From NCBI GenBank assembly GCA_021802225.1, contig JAKAAS010000061.1, forward strand, positions 1-8,154: a stretch of 8,154 nt of DNA, in the 5' to 3' direction. Source of the stretch: Bacillota bacterium. GTDB lineage: Bacteria; Bacillota_E; Sulfobacillia; Sulfobacillales; Sulfobacillaceae. Positions within the stretch are counted from its first letter, which is position 1, and every line of letters begins with the position of its first letter. The notes beneath the pieces are model-generated. The model saw nothing but the letters and a program-made list of their open reading frames with translations, did not search any database and was not told the DNA's origin. A program made the position numbers and the translations under genes. Shown here in pieces: positions 1-5,838 of this stretch.

Positions 1-13
1 AGCGGAGGTGTCA

Positions 14-70
14 ATGACGACACAGCAACTGTCGTGGCTTGAACAAAAATCCGGCATCAAGCCAGACTAG
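14..70 (+). other. possible 18-codon ORF with good ribosome binding site; unidentified
   Basis: A GGAGGTG sequence at 4-10 sits just ahead of an ATG at 14 (five bases after GGAGG). The frame it opens reads MTTQQLSWLEQKSGIKPD and then stops at TAG 68-70. The same frame is open back to base 2, so this could equally be the last codons of a gene entering from the left. It could also be the 5' stub of a gene destroyed by rearrangement. I do not recognise the peptide. The ribosome binding site is the only positive evidence. Confidence 0.2.
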
Positions 71-269
71 AGCGCCGTCTTATGTCTTGCTGACGCTGCC
101 GAATCTGTTCTCCCGTGCGATACCGGCGATCTGCCACGATTCGGGTTTCCCATTCCCACCGCTGGGCCATCTTGACTTTCACCCTCAACAACCGGGCTCC
201 GATATCCAGGTCGCTACGATTGCGCGTCTCCTACCAATATCCATAGTGGATCCCTGGCGACCACAGCAC
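71..269. other. gene-poor stretch upstream of the iron permease
   Basis: No recognisable gene lies here. The plus strand has an open frame from about 39 to 302 with no ribosome binding site and no recognisable motif. The minus strand has a short open frame from 230 to 57, with an internal ATG at 170 preceded by GAGGGTGA. That ATG would give a 37-residue, very arginine- and glutamine-rich peptide ending at 57. Neither frame resembles a family I know. The stretch may be plain intergenic DNA or the eroded remains of a gene. Confidence 0.4.
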
Positions 270-303
270 GATTGCATTATTTCCGCAATCATTTCGGAAT
301 AAT
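270..303. promoter_or_regulatory. two interleaved inverted repeats upstream of the iron permease
   Basis: Two dyads overlap here. The first is perfect: GATTGC at 270-275 and GCAATC at 285-290, nine bases apart. The second pairs ATTATTTCCG at 276-285 with CGGAATAAT at 295-303, nine base pairs with a single bulged T at 282. The arms lie in the order A-B-A'-B'. They sit just upstream of a TTGACA at 312, the usual place for a regulator's operator. An iron-responsive regulator would fit the downstream gene, but the sequence is not a clear match to the Fur box consensus. If the region is transcribed, the arm order would allow an H-type pseudoknot in RNA. Confidence 0.35.
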
Positions 304-311
304 CAGTACTC

Positions 312-341
312 TTGACATCAATAGGGTCCGACCAGTAAGCT
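312..341 (+). promoter_or_regulatory. candidate promoter for the iron permease gene
   Basis: A perfect -35 hexamer TTGACA lies at 312-317. The best -10 at a sensible distance is TAAGCT at 336-341, with an 18-base spacer and only three of six positions matching TATAAT. Transcription would begin near 348 and leave a leader of about 30 bases before the start codon at 377. The good -35 and its position support the call; the poor -10 weakens it. A poor -10 would fit an activated or regulated promoter, but that is inference. Confidence 0.3.
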
Positions 342-361
342 CTCAGCACATAGCAGAGAGC

Positions 362-369
362 AGGAGGGG
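362..369 (+). promoter_or_regulatory. ribosome binding site deciding a TTG start for the iron permease
   Basis: AGGAGGGG at 362-369 is the only good Shine-Dalgarno sequence near the 5' end of this gene. It is nine bases (counting from AGGAGG) from the TTG at 377, but 21 bases from the ATG at 389. The TTG is therefore the more likely start. The in-frame codon at 272 has no such site and lies inside the upstream dyads. Confidence 0.6.
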
Positions 370-376
370 AACAGCA

Positions 377-1204
377 TTGCTGGCGACCATGGTGATTTTT
401 GCACGGGAATCGCTTGAAGCAAGCATGATTGTGGCGATCATTCTGAGTTACCTCCGCCAGATTCACCGCAGCGACCAAGCCCTTTGGGTATGGGCCGGAA
501 TTGCTGCGGCGCTGGCAGTGGACGCCGGGGCTGGAGTCATAGTCTGGACGACTATCCACAGGTACGGCGGCACCCCTTTGCAGACCGGTCTGGAAGGCAC
601 GACCTACTTTATGGCGGCCCTCATACTCACCGGTATGAGTTTCTGGATGAAACGCCAGGGGCGGGCCCTCAAGCACCAGCTGCAGGACGGGATCGACAGA
701 ACTCTGGCGTCCTCGTCCAAGTGGCCTCTCGCTCTGCTGGCCGCCGTCACCGTCGGCCGGGAAGGTCTCGAAACCGCCGTGTTTGTATTGGCCCTGACCT
801 TCCGGACTGCCCCTGGCCCTCTCTTGCTGGGCGCGGCCGCGGGGTTGTTGCTGGGGTTCGGCATGAGCTACTGGCTCTACCGGCTGGGCCGCCGCATCCC
901 GCTGCGCTCATTCTTCACCGTGTTCGGCGTCCTGCTCTTGGTTTTTGCGGATGCCCTGATTTCTGATGGCGTAGAGGATTATCAGGCCCTGCGCTGGATA
1001 CCATGGGGACGCAGTGTACTCTGGCATACAGGACGCTACCTCCGGGAATCCGGAGCCATCGGCGATGTGCTGCACACTTTCCTGGGATATGCCCAGGCGC
1101 CCAGCATCCTCCAGTTCTCTGTGTACCTCGGGTTTTTAGGGGCTGCCGTATTTTTATTTCTCAGATCCCCGGGCCGGCGTCTGGCCAAGTCCCAGACTGG
1201 CTAG
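377..1204 (+). CDS. FTR1/EfeU-family iron permease
   Basis: This is a 275-residue polytopic membrane protein, the usual size of an EfeU-type permease. The family moves ferric iron across the cytoplasmic membrane, coupled in many systems to oxidation of ferrous iron by a partner. Both hallmark REXXE motifs are present: RESLE at residues 10-14 in the first helix and REGLE at 128-132 in the fourth. Helix 3 carries the EG...TGMSFWM signature (73-91), and a GYAQAPS segment (237-243) precedes the last helix, as in EfeU. Seven membrane segments can be drawn near 5-26, 38-58, 74-92, 116-138, 147-168, 178-195 and 246-262. No efeO, efeB or periplasmic iron-binding partner is in view, so it may act alone or with partners elsewhere. 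The TTG start follows the ribosome binding site; ATG 389 is the alternative. The last 44 bases overlap the 3' end of argH on the other strand. Family is certain; transport of iron rather than another metal is inferred from the family. Confidence 0.9.
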   Translation: MLATMVIFARESLEASMIVAIILSYLRQIHRSDQALWVWAGIAAALAVDAGAGVIVWTTIHRYGGTPLQTGLEGTTYFMAALILTGMSFWMKRQGRALKHQLQDGIDRTLASSSKWPLALLAAVTVGREGLETAVFVLALTFRTAPGPLLLGAAAGLLLGFGMSYWLYRLGRRIPLRSFFTVFGVLLLVFADALISDGVEDYQALRWIPWGRSVLWHTGRYLRESGAIGDVLHTFLGYAQAPSILQFSVYLGFLGAAVFLFLRSPGRRLAKSQTG

Positions 1205-2597
1205 CGGAGCTGGAGCCACCGTGCTCGGCCAGCCAGTTTCGGGCCGCAGCGACTTGCTCAGCCACCCGCACAGGTGCCGTGGCCATGGGCTGCAAACGCT
1301 TGGCGACCAAATTCTCTGGGGTCAGCAAGGCCATCCACTCCGGGCGGATGGCAGGCGCCACCTGCTTCAGCCACTCAACGTCCGCCTCGGCAAACCCCTT
1401 TCCCTGATTTTCCAGTTCCGTCACAACCATCCCGACGAGGTGATGCGCTTCCCGGAACGTCATACCGTCTTGCACGAGCAAATCAGCCAGGTCAGTCGCC
1501 GCTGTGTAATCCTGCCCGATGCGGCGCGCAATACGACTCCGGTTGACCTCCAGCGTCCGCAGCATGCCAGGGACGACGGTCAGCACAGCGTCCATAGTGT
1601 CGACGACGTCAAATACCCCTTCCTTGTCTTCCTGCATGTCAGAATCATAGGCCAGAGGCAGTCCCTTCATGGTGGTCAGCAGCCCCTGCAGGCGGCCAAT
1701 GACGCGCCCAGCCTTGCCCCTGGTCAATTCCGCCACATCCGGATTGCGTTTTTGGGGCATAATGGACGAACCTGTCGAGTAGGCGTCGGAAATCCGCACA
1801 TAACCAAATTCCACACTCGACCAGAGCACTAATTCCTCAGCCAGCCGGCTGAGATGCACCATCGCAATAGCGGCCCATGCCAGGAATTCCATGAGAAAGT
1901 CCCGGTCAGACACGGCGTCCACCGAATTCTCGTAAACGCCGGCCAAGCCCAACAGCGCCGCGGTGCGGGCCGGATCCGTGGGATAGGGCGTGCCGCTGAG
2001 CGCCCCGGCTCCCAGGGGAGAGCGGTTCGCCCGTGCCTGCCACTGCTCCAGCCGCTCGAAATCCCGCACGGCCATACCCCTGTACGCCAGCCAGTGGTGG
2101 GAGAGAAGAATGGGCTGTGCCGCCTGCATATGGGTGTAGCCGGGAATGATAACGTCCATGTCGACTTCCGCGCGCTCGACCAGAGCGCGCATATAGTCGA
2201 GCAGGCGGGACTTCAGCAATTCGGCCACATCCATCATATACAGGTGCATGTCCACCGCGACCTGGTCATTGCGGCTCCGGGCTGTGTGGAGGACTCCGCT
2301 TGCGGGACCAATCAGCTCTCCCAGGCGTCCCTCGACGTTCATATGCACGTCTTCCCACTCCAGTCTCGGGGTGAGAGTGCCGGATTCCCATTCCTGGCGG
2401 ATCTGGTCCAGCCCGGCGATAATCTGGTCGCGGTTCTCCGCACTCACGATATGCTGCTCCGCCAGCATGGTGATGTGCGCTATGGAACCGGCCACGTCGT
2501 AGGGCAACAGGCGCCAGTCAAAAAATACGGAGGCCGTATAATGGGCGGCGCTGCTGTCCATCCCCTTGGCCAGCCGGGGACTGCGGGCCATATCCAT
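1161..2597 (-). CDS. argH: argininosuccinate lyase
   Basis: It splits argininosuccinate into arginine and fumarate, the last step of arginine synthesis, and works as a cytoplasmic homotetramer. The 478-residue protein belongs to the fumarase/aspartase superfamily. It carries HTARSRNDQV (104-113), GYTHMQAAQP (153-162, with H156 as the family's catalytic histidine) and the signature GSSIMPQKRNPD (276-287), whose serine pair includes the catalytic serine. Two things are unusual. The N-terminus reads ARSPRLAKG where most ArgH proteins have a LWGGRF-like segment. The C-terminus has about 15 extra residues rich in Ser, Gly and Pro, encoded where the gene runs over the converging iron permease. The ATG at 2597 shares one base with the argG stop (TGATG), and AAGGAGG at 2607-2613 lies nine bases upstream inside argG. 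An in-frame TTG at 2600 is a possible alternative start. The TGATG junction suggests translational coupling to argG. It is the last gene of the operon. Confidence 0.96.
   Translation of the reverse strand: MDMARSPRLAKGMDSSAAHYTASVFFDWRLLPYDVAGSIAHITMLAEQHIVSAENRDQIIAGLDQIRQEWESGTLTPRLEWEDVHMNVEGRLGELIGPASGVLHTARSRNDQVAVDMHLYMMDVAELLKSRLLDYMRALVERAEVDMDVIIPGYTHMQAAQPILLSHHWLAYRGMAVRDFERLEQWQARANRSPLGAGALSGTPYPTDPARTAALLGLAGVYENSVDAVSDRDFLMEFLAWAAIAMVHLSRLAEELVLWSSVEFGYVRISDAYSTGSSIMPQKRNPDVAELTRGKAGRVIGRLQGLLTTMKGLPLAYDSDMQEDKEGVFDVVDTMDAVLTVVPGMLRTLEVNRSRIARRIGQDYTAATDLADLLVQDGMTFREAHHLVGMVVTELENQGKGFAEADVEWLKQVAPAIRPEWMALLTPENLVAKRLQPMATAPVRVAEQVAAARNWLAEHGGSSSASQSGTWPDAGPGI
1179..1197. repeat. 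short hairpin in the argH / iron permease 3' overlap
   Basis: GTCTGG (1179-1184) and CCAGAC (1192-1197) form a perfect six-base-pair stem with a seven-base loop, inside the 44 bases shared by both genes. No T-tract follows on either strand, so it does not qualify as an ordinary intrinsic terminator. It is nevertheless the only stem I see near this convergent junction. It could be chance. Confidence 0.25.
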
Positions 2598-3820
2598 CAA
2601 GCCGGCCCTCCTTGGCGCATCACATGCTGGCGGACCGCCAGCGGCAACCCAAAAAGATGGATAAAACCTTCCGCGTCATGATGGTTATACTGCCCGCCGT
2701 CAAATGTGGCCAGATCTTCCGAGTATAGGGAATAAGGCGATTCCGCCGCATGCACGGTCACAGACCCTTTGTAAAGCATCAGGGTCACGTTCCCGCTGAC
2801 AACCCGGTTAGCTTCGTTGACAAATCCCATCAGCGCTTCGCGCAGGGCTGAAAACCACTGGCCGTCATAAATCAGGCGGGCCATCCGCAGAGCCACCGTC
2901 TGGGAAAATGATGCGGTCTCCCGGTCCCAAGTCAAAGTCGTCAGGCCCTGATGAGCGGCGTACAGAATGGTGCCGCCCGGGGTTTCATACACACCCCGCG
3001 ATTTCATTCCCACGAGCCGATTTTCTACCATGGTCACCCGCCCGATGCCGTGGCGGACTCCCGCCCCGTTAATCGCGGTCATCAAGTCCAGCGCGCCGAG
3101 CGCCTCACCGTCGAGGCTGACCGGGATCCCCTCTTCAAACCCCACCGTCATCCACTGCGGCGTCTCAGGAGCGTTTAGGGGCGACTGGGTCCAGGTGTAG
3201 ACATCTTGCGGCGTCATCTCAGCAGGGCTCTCAAGAACGCCCCCTTCATGACTGATGTGCCACAGGTTTTGGTCACGGGAATACGGGCTCTCTTTTGTCG
3301 CCGTCACCGGAATATTGTGCGCGCGGGCGTATTCCATCGCCTCAACACGGCCGGTAATATCCCATTCGCGCCAGGGGGCAATCACTTTCAGCGACGGGTC
3401 CCAGGCCATGACCCCCAGTTCGAAACGCACCTGGTCATTCCCCTTGCCGGTCGCTCCGTGCGCTACGGCCGAGGCCTGGTATTCATGCGCCACCTCCACC
3501 AGGGACTTCGCAATCAGGGGGCGCGCGATTGCGGTGCCTAGAAGATACACATGCTCGTACACCGCTTGGGATTTCAGCATGGGAAACAGGTACTCGGTGA
3601 TGAATTCCTGACGCAAATCCTTGATGACGACGTCTTTGGCTCCGGAGGCAAAGGCCTTGCGCCGCACCTGCTCCAAATCTTCCCCTTGGCCCAGATCCGC
3701 GCAAAACGCCACCACGTCTACCCCGTAGTGCTCTTTCAGCCAGGGGATAATGACTGAGGTGTCCAAACCGCCCGAATAGGCCAGAACGACCGTATCTCCG
3801 GGATTCACTCCTTTAATCAC
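2597..3820 (-). CDS. argG: argininosuccinate synthase
   Basis: It joins citrulline and aspartate with ATP to make argininosuccinate, the penultimate step of the pathway, in the cytoplasm. At 407 residues it has the normal length. The ATP-binding PP-loop AYSGGLDTS is at 14-22, followed by FCADLGQGED (39-48), LLGTAIARPLIAKS (93-106), HGATGKGNDQVRFE (121-134) and PYSRDQNLWHISHEGG (179-194), all standard for the family. The start is taken as GTG 3820. The ribosome binding site AAGGAG (3832-3837) is eleven bases away, a little far, because a two-codon ORF (ATG CAG TGA) occupies the ideal position and its stop overlaps the GTG. The next in-frame GTG at codon 5 lies directly on a GGAG and is unlikely. 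The gene follows argD by 24 bases and overlaps argH by one. It needs citrulline, but no argF is present to make it. Confidence 0.97.
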   Translation of the reverse strand: MIKGVNPGDTVVLAYSGGLDTSVIIPWLKEHYGVDVVAFCADLGQGEDLEQVRRKAFASGAKDVVIKDLRQEFITEYLFPMLKSQAVYEHVYLLGTAIARPLIAKSLVEVAHEYQASAVAHGATGKGNDQVRFELGVMAWDPSLKVIAPWREWDITGRVEAMEYARAHNIPVTATKESPYSRDQNLWHISHEGGVLESPAEMTPQDVYTWTQSPLNAPETPQWMTVGFEEGIPVSLDGEALGALDLMTAINGAGVRHGIGRVTMVENRLVGMKSRGVYETPGGTILYAAHQGLTTLTWDRETASFSQTVALRMARLIYDGQWFSALREALMGFVNEANRVVSGNVTLMLYKGSVTVHAAESPYSLYSEDLATFDGGQYNHHDAEGFIHLFGLPLAVRQHVMRQGGPA

Positions 3821-3837
3821 TGCATGTCACACTCCTT
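3817..3837 (-). promoter_or_regulatory. ribosome binding site with two-codon minigene overlapping the argG start
   Basis: Reading the minus strand, AAGGAG (3837-3832) is followed after six bases by ATG (3825), CAG and TGA (3819-3817). The TGA overlaps the GTG that opens argG at 3820. Initiation at the ATG would give Met-Gln and terminate exactly at the argG start. The optimum spacing belongs to the minigene, not to argG. This may simply reflect a start codon with an 11-base spacer, or it may lower or couple argG translation. The sequence is certain; the function is a guess. Confidence 0.3.
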
Positions 3838-3844
3838 CAGTGTA

Positions 3845-5017
3845 TCAGCGGCCTGTATGGCGCCACTGTTCCAATACCCCACTCAAGATATCATAAAAGC
3901 CCGCAATGCCCTCTTCACCGACAATCAGCGGCGGCAGCAGCCGAATCACGTTGGGCTTGGGCGCGTTGAGAATCAACCCCCGGTCCAGTGCCATCTGCAC
4001 CAGCTCTTTGGCGGGAGCCGACACGACAATGCCCCACATCAGCCCGCGTCCCCGGTAGCTCATTACAATATCAGGGTACTCTCGCGCCAGTTGCTCCAGC
4101 CGGCCCTCCAGCACCTGGCTCATCTGGCGCACGTGCGCCAGCCCCTCTTCTTCCAGCCATGTTAAAACGGCCAGCCCTGCGCGGGCCGCCAGGGGGTTGC
4201 CTCCAAATGTGGTGCCGTGATCGCCGGGCTGAAAATACTGGGCCACGCTGTCTTTGGCCAGCATAGCACCAATCGGCACCCCTGCGCCGAGACCCTTGGC
4301 CACTGTGATAATATCGGGAGAGATATCCTCATGCTGAAACCCAAACCACTGGCCTGTGCGCCCGATGCCGGTCTGGACTTCGTCCACCAGCAAGAGGCAG
4401 TCGAACTCATGGGCTACCTGGGCTGCCTGAGACAGATACCCCGGGGGCAGCGGAACCACACCCCCCTCGCCCTGAATGGATTCTACCATCAGTCCACACG
4501 GGCGGTACTGCTCCATGGCAGCTCTCAGTGCCCGGATATTGCCCGCCTCGACCTCAAAGAACTCCGGCACCAGGGGTGTGAAAGGATCTTGATAGGCGGG
4601 CACAAAGGTGGCGGACAATGACCCCATCGTCCGCCCGTGAAATCCCCCGCTTAAGCTCAAGATGGCGTCTTTGCGCACGGTCTTCCCGTAGCGGCGGAGC
4701 AGTTTGATGCCCGCCTCGTTGGCCTCGGTCCCGCTGTTGACCCAAAGCGACAGAAAGCCGCCCGTGATGTCGGCCATCTTGTTGCTCAACTGAATCCCTT
4801 CTTCGGTCCAAAAGAGATTGGAGGTGTGGATTAAGGGCGCGCTGCGGGCGAGCGCTTCCTGGATGGCGGGGTGGTTGTACCCTAAAGAGTTTACACCGAT
4901 TCCTGCTAGAAAATCCCAGTAATGCCGTCCCTGCGTGTCATAGACCTCGGCGCCCGTTCCCTGCGCGAGCACCACCGGATACCGGTTGTACACCGGCATC
5001 AAATGATTGGCTTCCAT
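3845..5017 (-). CDS. argD: acetylornithine aminotransferase
   Basis: It is a pyridoxal-phosphate enzyme that converts N-acetylglutamate semialdehyde to N-acetylornithine using glutamate. The same family can also serve succinyldiaminopimelate in lysine synthesis. The 390-residue class-III aminotransferase shows NSGTEANEAGIK (94-105) and GGFHGRT (124-130) around the cofactor. It also has ESIQGEGGV (179-187), LLVDEVQTGIGRTG (209-222, with D212 facing the pyridine nitrogen) and AKGLGAGVPIG (240-250), where K241 should form the Schiff base. The N-terminal LMPVYNRYPVVLAQGTG matches the usual start of the family. ATG 5017 is chosen. A TTG at 5023 is a real alternative because AGAAGG at 5029-5034 is five bases from it but eleven from the ATG. 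The operon context with argJ, argB and argC argues for the acetylornithine reaction over ornithine or GABA transamination. Confidence 0.95.
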   Translation of the reverse strand: MEANHLMPVYNRYPVVLAQGTGAEVYDTQGRHYWDFLAGIGVNSLGYNHPAIQEALARSAPLIHTSNLFWTEEGIQLSNKMADITGGFLSLWVNSGTEANEAGIKLLRRYGKTVRKDAILSLSGGFHGRTMGSLSATFVPAYQDPFTPLVPEFFEVEAGNIRALRAAMEQYRPCGLMVESIQGEGGVVPLPPGYLSQAAQVAHEFDCLLLVDEVQTGIGRTGQWFGFQHEDISPDIITVAKGLGAGVPIGAMLAKDSVAQYFQPGDHGTTFGGNPLAARAGLAVLTWLEEEGLAHVRQMSQVLEGRLEQLAREYPDIVMSYRGRGLMWGIVVSAPAKELVQMALDRGLILNAPKPNVIRLLPPLIVGEEGIAGFYDILSGVLEQWRHTGR

Positions 5018-5047
5018 CAGCAAAAAGACCTTCTTTCGTGTAATCGG

Positions 5048-5809
5048 CTAATCCGCCAAAAATTCCGTGGAGCCTTGGAACGCATCATAATATGACCCGA
5101 TGAGCACCGTGGGCACGCCGTGCCGCAGAGCATCGCGGGCAGATTCCAGCTTGGGCACCATGCCTGCGTTGGCCCGCCCGGAACTGATCCACTGCGCAAT
5201 GTCCGATGCGGCAATCTGGCGCACCAGAGCAGCTCCCGGCTCAGGACTTTCGCGCAGCCCGCCGCGCTCTGTAAAGAAGACCATCAAATCTGCTTGCAGT
5301 CCCACGGCTAGGGCCGCCGCAACCCCGTCGCCATTGCAGTTGAGAATGCCGCGGCCCCCTTGCTCCATGGCCAGAGGAGCCACGACGGGAACCATGCTTG
5401 CCTGCCACAGCGCCTGAATCAGCGCCGGGTTGACCTCCGCCACCTTTCCTACATGCCCGAGGTCAGGTCCATCCAGGCGCCGAGCCTGCAGCATGCCGCC
5501 GTCCACGCCGCTCAGCCCCACGGCCGCAATCCCGGCGCGGCTCATCTGCACGATTAATGCAGCGTTCACCTGGCCTCTGAGCACCTGCACGACATGACCC
5601 AGCACCTCGGAGGTGGTAATCCGCTGTCCTTGGTGAAACGAGACCGCCACCCCGGCTCTGCTCAAACTTTCCGTAATGGCAGGGCCCCCGCCGTGAACCA
5701 CAGCGACCTGGTGCCCCTCCTGGACAAATCGCTGGATTTCATGGATCCATGACTCTCCCGCGCCAGCCTGCTGCAGAAGGCTCCCGCCAATCTTCACCAC
5801 CACCCGCAT
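5048..5809 (-). CDS. argB: N-acetylglutamate kinase
   Basis: It phosphorylates N-acetylglutamate to the acyl phosphate, the second step of ornithine synthesis. The 253-residue amino-acid-kinase fold protein has VVVKIGGS (3-10, catalytic K6), VVHGGGP (37-43), a GQRIT segment with R63, LNCNGD (156-161) with N157 and D161, and GMVPK (216-220) with K220. These line up with the catalytic and substrate residues known from E. coli ArgB. The usual TDVxG near the nucleotide site is TERGG here (180-184). The ATG at 5809 is set by a GGGGAG at 5816-5821 six bases upstream and places VVVKIGG at the normal distance. The open frame extends further into argJ, but that part has no kinase sequence. The protein is the short type without the extra N-terminal helix seen in arginine-inhibited hexameric kinases. 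It lies 29 bases after argJ and 30 before argD. Confidence 0.96.
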   Translation of the reverse strand: MRVVVKIGGSLLQQAGAGESWIHEIQRFVQEGHQVAVVHGGGPAITESLSRAGVAVSFHQGQRITTSEVLGHVVQVLRGQVNAALIVQMSRAGIAAVGLSGVDGGMLQARRLDGPDLGHVGKVAEVNPALIQALWQASMVPVVAPLAMEQGGRGILNCNGDGVAAALAVGLQADLMVFFTERGGLRESPEPGAALVRQIAASDIAQWISSGRANAGMVPKLESARDALRHGVPTVLIGSYYDAFQGSTEFLAD

Positions 5810-5838
5810 TGGCTGCTCCCCCCTAGACAATGGCCCCA

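Noticed and set aside
172..206. TTGACT with GATATC as a promoter
   Set aside because: The spacer between TTGACT (172-177) and GATATC (201-206) is 23 bases, too long, and nothing better occurs at 16-18 bases.
272..376. Longer N-terminus for the iron permease from ATG 272
   Set aside because: The extra 35 residues are not hydrophobic or family-like, there is no ribosome binding site, and the stretch contains the dyads and a -35. The first REXXE helix begins right after the TTG at 377.
185..676. 163-residue minus-strand open frame
   Set aside because: It overlaps the iron permease coding strand and the upstream region, has no recognisable motif, and is explained as an antisense shadow in GC-rich DNA.
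1854..2681. 275-residue plus-strand open frame opposite argH/argG
   Set aside because: It lies wholly antisense to two genes with intact catalytic motifs, spans their junction, and has a low-complexity His/Arg/Gln/Pro composition typical of shadow frames.
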